From: Mycobacterium asiaticum
GTDB lineage: Bacteria > Actinomycetota > Actinomycetes > Mycobacteriales > Mycobacteriaceae
Assembly: GCF_001673365.1 (NCBI RefSeq)
Contig: NZ_LZLS01000064.1
Span: 1-64,000 of the forward strand
Reading direction: 5' to 3'
Length of the DNA stretch: 64,000 nt
Under the pieces are notes generated by a model that was given only the letters and a program-made list of their open reading frames with translations, made no database searches and was not told where the DNA came from. A program made the translations under genes and the position numbers. Below are positions 58,088 through 64,000 of the stretch, in pieces; within the stretch, counting starts at the first letter, position 1, and the number at the start of each line of letters is the position of its first letter.

Positions 58088-59674
58088 TCAGTCCCGGATC
58101 AGGTCGGCGGCCTTCTCCCCGATCATCACCGACGGAGCGTGGGTGTGGCCGCGAATCGTGCTCGGCATTATCGAGGCGTCCGCGACGCGAAGCCCCTCGA
58201 CTCCGCGTACCCGTAGCTGCGGATCGACCACGCTGGCGTCGTCGCTGCCCATCCGGCACGTGCCCATCGGGTGATACAGGGTGTGCGAGCACTGGTTGAG
58301 CGCTAATGCGAACGTCGCTTCGTCCAGTCCGCTGCAACTGCGCGGTCGCACCACCGCGCCGAGCACGTCCCGCATCGAGGGAGCCTCGGCGATCTCGGCG
58401 CATATCCTCAGCCCGGCCATCATGGCTTCACGGTCCACACCACCGGGGTCGGACAGGTACCGCGGGTCGATGATTGGTTTGTCGGCGGGGTCGGCGGAGC
58501 GCAGCGTGATCTGGCCACGGCTTTCCGGGGCGACCAGAATCGGCCCGAAGACCACGCCGTGTCCCGCCGCGGGTTGCAGCGCCTCGTCGTAGAACGGTGC
58601 CGGTGCGAAAATCAACTCCAGGTCGGGCAACTCGAGATCGGCTCGGCTGCGGAGGAATCCGTAGGCTTCACCGACATTTGAGGTGAGCATTCCGCGCCGC
58701 CGCAGCAGATAGTTGAGCAACTGCTTGGGCTTTTCGGCGGCGAACAGGCTGTCCTGGTCGACATCGAAGCCGAGCGGCGTCACTAGATGGTCGAGCAGGT
58801 TCTGCCCGACTTCTGGTGCGTGATAGACGGTTTCGATGCCGTGCTCGGCGAGATGATCACGGTCGCCGACGCCGGAAAGCATCAGCAGTTGCGGGCTGTT
58901 GACGGCACCGCCGCACAGCACGACCTCGCGGCGGGCATGCACGACGGAGGTGTGACCGCCCCGCTGGTATTCCACGCCGACCGCTCGCGTGCCCTCGAAG
59001 ATGATCTTGGTGGCGGTGGCTTCGGTGAGCAGGGTGAGGTTTTTGCGGCTCATCGCCGGTTTGAGGTAGGCATCGGCGGTGCTGTACCGCGCGCCGCGGC
59101 GTTGCGTGACGACCGTCTCACAAAATCCTTCTGGCGCAGCCGAATTCGGCTGCACCGGCGGATAGCCGCATTCACGTGTCGCTGCCAGCCACGCCGCGGT
59201 CAAGGCACGCGGGCTGCGCTGCCGTGAAATGTGTAGCGGCCCGGTGACGCCGCTGTCGTCGCCGCTGACGAAGTGCCATGCCGCGGTCACGTCCTCGATG
59301 CGGCGGTAATACTCGAGCGCTGCCGCGGCCGACCACTGCGGGTCGGAGCGCTTGGCCCACTCGTCGTAGTCGGCGCCGAATCCGCGGACCCACATCATGG
59401 CGTTCATCGACGAGCAACCACCGAGCACCTTGCCTCGGGGCCAATAGATCTCGCGCCCGTCGAGCTCGGGTTGGGGTTCGGTCAGGTAATCCCAGTCGAC
59501 GTCGGTGCGGAACAGCTTGGAGAACGCGGCGGGAATCCCGATGAATCTGTTGGTATCGCCGGGGCCCGCCTCCAGTGCGACCACCTCGGTGGCCGGATCG
59601 GCGGTGAGCCGGTTGATTACGACAGCACCGGCAGAGCCGGTGCCGATCACTACGTAGTCACGCTGAATGTCCAC
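58088..59674 (-). CDS. GMC-family FAD oxidoreductase (choline dehydrogenase-like)
   Basis: The 528-aa GMC enzyme starts [18 protein letters not shown] (FAD Rossmann) and has [29 protein letters not shown] and the C-terminal active-site region [17 protein letters not shown]. The alcohol substrate is unknown. It corresponds to Rv1279. It is convergent with oppA, 23 bp apart, and 51 bp downstream of the SbcC-like gene. Confidence 0.92.
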   Translation of the reverse strand: MDIQRDYVVIGTGSAGAVVINRLTADPATEVVALEAGPGDTNRFIGIPAAFSKLFRTDVDWDYLTEPQPELDGREIYWPRGKVLGGCSSMNAMMWVRGFGADYDEWAKRSDPQWSAAAALEYYRRIEDVTAAWHFVSGDDSGVTGPLHISRQRSPRALTAAWLAATRECGYPPVQPNSAAPEGFCETVVTQRRGARYSTADAYLKPAMSRKNLTLLTEATATKIIFEGTRAVGVEYQRGGHTSVVHARREVVLCGGAVNSPQLLMLSGVGDRDHLAEHGIETVYHAPEVGQNLLDHLVTPLGFDVDQDSLFAAEKPKQLLNYLLRRRGMLTSNVGEAYGFLRSRADLELPDLELIFAPAPFYDEALQPAAGHGVVFGPILVAPESRGQITLRSADPADKPIIDPRYLSDPGGVDREAMMAGLRICAEIAEAPSMRDVLGAVVRPRSCSGLDEATFALALNQCSHTLYHPMGTCRMGSDDASVVDPQLRVRGVEGLRVADASIMPSTIRGHTHAPSVMIGEKAADLIRD

Positions 59675-59725
59675 CGAGCATCCTCGCCACCATCCCGCGA
59701 GTCTATGCCTGCCGACCTAGAAGCA

Positions 59726-62347
59726 CTACGCGCTGAGATCGATGCGATGCGCGCCCGTGACTCCGTCGTACCGGGTGGGACTGCACGTCAGCACGATCAC
59801 CTGCCCGTGTTCGCCCACGGTGTCGAAGACTTCGCCCATCTTGGCCAACCGGTCCGGGTCGGTGAACCCCAGCGCGTCGTCGACGACAACGGGAACGGTG
59901 TCCTCCTTGGCGACCAGTGCCGCGCCGGCTAACCGCGCCAGGATGCCGAGTTGTTCTTTGGCACCACCGGACAACGACTCATAGGGCACGGTGGTGCCGT
60001 CCAGTGTGCGGCTGAGTATGCACAGGTTGCTGTCGACCTCCACTTCGAAGCTAGGACCGAACACGGGTCGACCTAGCCTCTGCAGTTCGGCACGGTAGGG
60101 CTCGACGTAGCGCTGGCGGGTAGCGTCGCGGTGCCGCCCCATTACCGACCGCAGCAGCTGCGCGGCCCTGGCCCGTCCGCCGACCCGGGCGTGCTGGCTG
60201 GTTGCGTGCTCGAGTTCGGTCTCGGCCGCATCGAGCTTGCCTTGGCGCCCCTCGCCGCGCAGCACGGCAAGTTCGACGGTGACCTCACGCAATGCGGTGA
60301 CGGTGGTGTCGTGACGTTCCCGCAGCGACTCTGCCGCCGTGGTGGCTTCGGCGAGCTCGGCGGCAATGGCGTCGGGCGCTGCGGCGGCCAGCGTCTCATC
60401 GAGTTCGGCCACGCGGAGTTCGGCGGCTTGCGCCATCTGGCGCTCCGTTTCGGCCTTGGCCGCCAGAGCCTCATCACCAACCGATGTCCGCTCCGCGGCC
60501 AACCGGGCGACCGCCGCATCGAGTGCGACGCGTTGCGTAGTGGTGTCATTCTGCAAAACCGTTGCCCGAGTGGTCGTCTCGGCGAGTACTCGACCCGCCG
60601 TGGCGGCGAGCCGACGCCGTGTCTCGCACTCTGTCTGCGCGGCCGCGTATGCCTCGTCGGCCGCATCACGTTCGGCGCGGGCGGTGGCGATATCGGTGGT
60701 GAACAGGTCGGGCTCGGCCGGCTGTGCGGCATGCAACTGCTCCAGCCGGACGCGGAGTTGGTCGGCTGGTCCGTCGCCGCACAGACCCGTCAGGGTCGCC
60801 AGCAGCTGGTCGCGACGACGCTGCAATTCGCACCGCCGTTGGTGGACCGATCGCGCCGTGGGCAGGTCGGTGACGCCGCCTGCCTCCAACGCACTGGCGA
60901 AATGCTGCTGTGCGGCAGTGTATTTCGCCTGAACATCCTGGGCGGTGGCGCCGGGGATGACGCGCGTGGTCAGCACCCCGGTGACCGCTACGTCGGTGGG
61001 ACCGGTGGCGGTGATCGACCAGGTTTGGCCGGCTCGCAACGACACTCGTCGATCACCCACGGCAAGCTCGATGTCGGCTGCGGCGGTGAACTCCACGACG
61101 GCGGAGATCATCTGCAACTGGGCGTCGATGCGCTCAAGAGCCGCGGCTGCGAGTTCGATTGCGCGCAGCGACTCCTCGGTCAGCACGATCTTCGATAACT
61201 CCCCGTCGATTTGCCCGAGGTCGCCTTCGATGGCGTCGATCCGGGCCAGCCGGGCACTCAGCCGCTCGGCCTCCTCGCGCTCGGCGATCCGGTCGAGCGT
61301 GCGACGCGCGATTTCGGCGCGCTCCTGGGCGGTCGCGAGGGCTGCGGCGGCCTCGGCCACGGCGGCATCGCAGGCTTCAGCCGCTTGGGCCGCCGTCACC
61401 TGCTCACCGGCGGCCTCTTGCGCCTGCGCGATTAGCGTCGCGATAGCCAAAGTGCGCGTGTCGATTTCGGTAGTCAACTCAAGCCGCGCCCGGTGCGCTG
61501 CAGCGGAGCCGGCGCTTGTCGCGACCGCCGCGGCCGCGATCAACCTGGCTTCGCGGACCTCGTCGACGAACGCATTGACGCGGTCGGCGGCGGCCTGCGC
61601 CGCGAGTAGCCGCGGCCCTACAGCAATGAGTTGCTGCGCCAATTCGGCCACCTGCTGCGTCAACTCGGCGTGACGCCGGACCCGGTCGTCGACCTCGGCC
61701 ATAGCTGTCACGCACGCCGCCACGCCGGCCGTGGCGTCTTCCAACCGCTTGATCGCGGCGCTCCACTCTCCGGTCGGGCGCCCGGTCGGGGTGAAATAGC
61801 GGGCGAATTCGGCATCGATGCGCTCGATGAGCAGCGGCTCGGTACCGCACGCGGCCGCTGCGTCACCGGCGGCCACATCCAGCGCACGTGACAGCGCGTC
61901 GCAACCGGACAAATCCACCGGTGCGGTCGACGATGCCTGCAGGACCCGCTGGGCACGCCACAGCCCGGTATCGACCGTCTCGGCCAGCATCGACAGCACC
62001 CGCTCGTGCGCTTCGTCACCGGTCAGCTGTTCGCGGTGAGGTGCCAGCACCGTCAGTTCCGTCTCGTGCTTTTTGTGGAAGCGTTTGCGATAGACGAAAC
62101 GGTAAGGACCAGTGCTGATCTCGGCGATGACCTCAGAGCCGACGTCGGCATTGGTCGGCTTGACCTGCTTGACGTCCTTTTTCGTCGAGCGGTCTTTGGA
62201 TTCCAGCAGCAGATCCAGCGCCTCGATCATCGATGACTTGCCGATCTCGTTGGCGCCGTAGACCACAACGACGCCGTGGTCGGGAAATTCGATCTCCCGG
62301 TAGGCGATGCCGCGGTAGTTGGCGAGGACCAACCGGTGCAGTTTCAT
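59726..62347 (-). CDS. SbcC/Rad50-like AAA ATPase
   Basis: The 873-aa protein has an N-terminal Walker A (VVVYGANEIGKSSMIEALDL) and a long Ala/Glu-rich coiled coil (about residues 190-735). The C-terminal half has signature ESLSGGAKEQLGILARLAGA and Walker B VPVVVDDALGF. There is no CxxC zinc hook. It forms a pair with the phosphoesterase gene it overlaps by 4 bp. It corresponds to Rv1278 and is distinct from classical SbcC in its short coiled coil. A DNA-end-processing role is inferred. Confidence 0.9.
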   Translation of the reverse strand: MKLHRLVLANYRGIAYREIEFPDHGVVVVYGANEIGKSSMIEALDLLLESKDRSTKKDVKQVKPTNADVGSEVIAEISTGPYRFVYRKRFHKKHETELTVLAPHREQLTGDEAHERVLSMLAETVDTGLWRAQRVLQASSTAPVDLSGCDALSRALDVAAGDAAAACGTEPLLIERIDAEFARYFTPTGRPTGEWSAAIKRLEDATAGVAACVTAMAEVDDRVRRHAELTQQVAELAQQLIAVGPRLLAAQAAADRVNAFVDEVREARLIAAAAVATSAGSAAAHRARLELTTEIDTRTLAIATLIAQAQEAAGEQVTAAQAAEACDAAVAEAAAALATAQERAEIARRTLDRIAEREEAERLSARLARIDAIEGDLGQIDGELSKIVLTEESLRAIELAAAALERIDAQLQMISAVVEFTAAADIELAVGDRRVSLRAGQTWSITATGPTDVAVTGVLTTRVIPGATAQDVQAKYTAAQQHFASALEAGGVTDLPTARSVHQRRCELQRRRDQLLATLTGLCGDGPADQLRVRLEQLHAAQPAEPDLFTTDIATARAERDAADEAYAAAQTECETRRRLAATAGRVLAETTTRATVLQNDTTTQRVALDAAVARLAAERTSVGDEALAAKAETERQMAQAAELRVAELDETLAAAAPDAIAAELAEATTAAESLRERHDTTVTALREVTVELAVLRGEGRQGKLDAAETELEHATSQHARVGGRARAAQLLRSVMGRHRDATRQRYVEPYRAELQRLGRPVFGPSFEVEVDSNLCILSRTLDGTTVPYESLSGGAKEQLGILARLAGAALVAKEDTVPVVVDDALGFTDPDRLAKMGEVFDTVGEHGQVIVLTCSPTRYDGVTGAHRIDLSA

Positions 62348-63495
62348 GCCACTCCCCGATCGCTGAGGCGCAGCAGCAGCGCCAGTGCCGCTTGCGCATC
62401 GACGGCGGCCGACGTGTCATCCGCTCGCGCGGTGGCCACCAGTTCGTCGACGGCAGCGGCCGCGAATCCACCGATGCCGAGGTCGTCGAACTCGCCGTCG
62501 GCGGGCACCACCGCCAACTCGGAGTGGCTCTCCCACAACCGAAGCGAGGCGAACAACCGCGAATATCTATCCAGGCAGGCATCCAGTGCGGCACGGTCGG
62601 TGACGGTCAGTGCACCCGTCAGGGCCAGGCGCACCACGGTTCGATCCTTATCCGTCATCAGGTCCAGGTTCAGATCCAGATCGGCGATGCACCGGCTGCT
62701 GTCGACCTGGCTGCGCAATGTGACGAACCGCCACCGGCCGACACGGCGGGGCTCGACGGAGACCGGGCGGCTCGGATCGGTTTCGTCGATGTCGACCACC
62801 AGGACATGACCTGGGTCGGCCTCGACGTCGTCGTAATTCGTGACTTCGGGCGACCCCGAGTACCAGACCCGGCCGCTGTCGCCGACTTCGGTGAGCGAAT
62901 GCTTGTCGCCCAGCGCGACGTAGTGAATTACGTTGTCAGACAACGATTTCTCCATGCCGGCCAGGCGAATCAGCGACGGCTTGTCACGGTCGGGGTCGAG
63001 AACGTCCACGCCGCCGTGCGCCACCAGCAGCCGGGTGACACCGTCATCGCACAGGCCGTCGAGCACCTCGGCTACCAGGTCGGTGGTCGGCGCCTTGGAC
63101 CGCCACGGGGCCGCGACGATCTGCACGCCGGGACGGACTTCATGGATGCCGGCCCGGTCGAGTACGACGACGTTCTCGGGACATTCCGAGGTGAACAACC
63201 CGCCGGTGTAGACCGACGATGCGTCCAGCGGATCGTGATTCCCCGGCAGTAGATACACCGGAATACCGATGGCGCGCATAGCTTCCAGGGACTGCCCGAT
63301 CACCTGTGGGGCGAGCTGATTGTGTTCGAAGACGTCGCCGGAGACGACGATGAACTCCGCACCCACTTCGGCGGCCAGCGCGCCCAGACCGGCCACCGCG
63401 TCGCGGCGAGCCGCTGAATAACGCGGCTGTGCATCGCCGGCGAGGAAGTGCCGGGTCATGCCCAATTGCCAGTCGGCGGTGTGCAGGAATCGCAT
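62344..63495 (-). CDS. SbcD/Mre11-like metallophosphoesterase
   Basis: The 383-aa calcineurin-type phosphoesterase has the metal motifs LHTADWQLG, VVSGDVFEHNQ, LLPGNHDP and LLVAHGGVDV, followed by a region characteristic of Mre11-type capping domains. It is a likely nuclease partner of the AAA ATPase downstream. It corresponds to Rv1277. It is divergent from the SixA-like gene across 186 bp that hold no other gene. Confidence 0.92.
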   Translation of the reverse strand: MRFLHTADWQLGMTRHFLAGDAQPRYSAARRDAVAGLGALAAEVGAEFIVVSGDVFEHNQLAPQVIGQSLEAMRAIGIPVYLLPGNHDPLDASSVYTGGLFTSECPENVVVLDRAGIHEVRPGVQIVAAPWRSKAPTTDLVAEVLDGLCDDGVTRLLVAHGGVDVLDPDRDKPSLIRLAGMEKSLSDNVIHYVALGDKHSLTEVGDSGRVWYSGSPEVTNYDDVEADPGHVLVVDIDETDPSRPVSVEPRRVGRWRFVTLRSQVDSSRCIADLDLNLDLMTDKDRTVVRLALTGALTVTDRAALDACLDRYSRLFASLRLWESHSELAVVPADGEFDDLGIGGFAAAAVDELVATARADDTSAAVDAQAALALLLRLSDRGVA

Positions 63496-63681
63496 GGTTC
63501 GGGAGTGTAGGACCGGCTACCGACAAGTCCGGGGACCTCAACCGGAGGGTCCGGCCGCTAGGCAAGTCGGGACCCGCCCGCAGACCACGACAGTCCCAAC
63601 CGTCACTTTGGTCGCAGCGATTCCGGTGCCGCACGGCAGGGTGGCGTCGCGGGCCGCCCGCGCGGTGACTACCGTGGGCCG

Positions 63682-64000
63682 ATGGATGAACGACGCCGGT
63701 TGGTCCTGATGCGGCATGCGAAATCCGCCTACCCCGCCGGGGTGGCCGATCATGATCGCCCGCTGGCCCCCCGCGGACGCCGCGAAGCCGGTCTGGGCGG
63801 CGAGTGGCTGCGCGCCAACCTGCCGTCCATCGACGCGGTGCTGTGCTCGACGGCAACGCGGGCCCGGGAAACGTTGGCGTGCACCGGGATCGACTCGTCG
63901 GTCCGGTACATCGCGCGCCTCTATGGCGCCACGCCCGGAGCGGTGATCGAGGAGATCAACGACGTCGACGAACAGGTCCGCACCCTGTTAGTCGTCGGGC
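63682..64000 (+). CDS. SixA-like histidine phosphatase, 5' part
   Basis: The frame from the ATG at 63682 runs out of the window after 106 residues. MDERRRLVLMRHAKSAYPAG contains the RHG motif of the histidine phosphatase superfamily, here RHAKS as in SixA, followed by DHDRPLAPRGRREAGLGGEW and LCSTATRARETL. It corresponds to Rv1276c. SixA proteins dephosphorylate phosphohistidine, but the substrate here is not known. Confidence 0.9.
   Translation, partial: MDERRRLVLMRHAKSAYPAGVADHDRPLAPRGRREAGLGGEWLRANLPSIDAVLCSTATRARETLACTGIDSSVRYIARLYGATPGAVIEEINDVDEQVRTLLVVG

Overview
The window comes from a slow-growing Mycobacterium. On the minus strand it carries an rRNA operon directly downstream of murA, then the complete F1Fo-ATPase operon and the thr-lysA-argS block, in the gene order known from the M. 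tuberculosis Rv1276c-Rv1315 region, read in reverse. A PPE protein with pentapeptide-like NxGxGN repeats also points to slow-growing mycobacteria. The 16S gene has a short helix 18, which among slow growers is typical of the M. simiae complex. That complex is my best guess; the species is inferred, not proven.

Layout. 1-5490: rrn operon (5S, 23S, 16S, all minus) with its P1 promoter, antitermination leader and 3' terminator. 5492-7840: murA, a PduO-type cobalamin adenosyltransferase and a DUF2550 protein. 7849-15799: atp operon (AtpI-like, a, c, b, b-delta fusion, alpha, gamma, beta, epsilon). 16027-20365: wecA, the Sua5/TsaC gene, prmC, prfA and rpmE (cell-wall lipid carrier, tRNA t6A and translation termination). 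20454-22388: rho. 22663-29162: thrB, thrC, thrA, lysA and argS, the aspartate-family pathway in a tightly overlapping operon. A plus-strand tRNA-Arg(CCG) follows at 29287.

29360-48360 is an accessory block of about 19 kb, much larger than the corresponding Rv1288-Rv1291c interval of H37Rv as I recall it. It holds a PPE-MPTR gene, three small secreted four-cysteine proteins that look related, two related two-helix membrane proteins, several alpha/beta hydrolases, a type II thioesterase, a BBE-type FAD oxidase, a D-2-hydroxyacid dehydrogenase, a VanY-like peptidase, a DUF732 protein, a GT-C glycosyltransferase, a proline-rich repeat lipoprotein, an F420-type luciferase-like oxidoreductase and two VOC proteins. 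Four transcription starts in this block are preceded by direct repeats phased at 11 bp (CAAGRATCCNC). They look like operators for one winged-helix or SARP-type regulator and suggest an undescribed local regulon.

48361-64000 returns to conserved genes: an Rrf2 regulator, cysNC and cysD (sulfate activation), a beta-carbonic anhydrase, the oppBCDA peptide importer, a GMC oxidoreductase, an SbcC/SbcD-like pair and the start of a SixA-like phosphatase. Two near-perfect tandem duplications, of 70 bp at the Sua5 3' end and 80 bp upstream of cysD, are notable non-coding structures.
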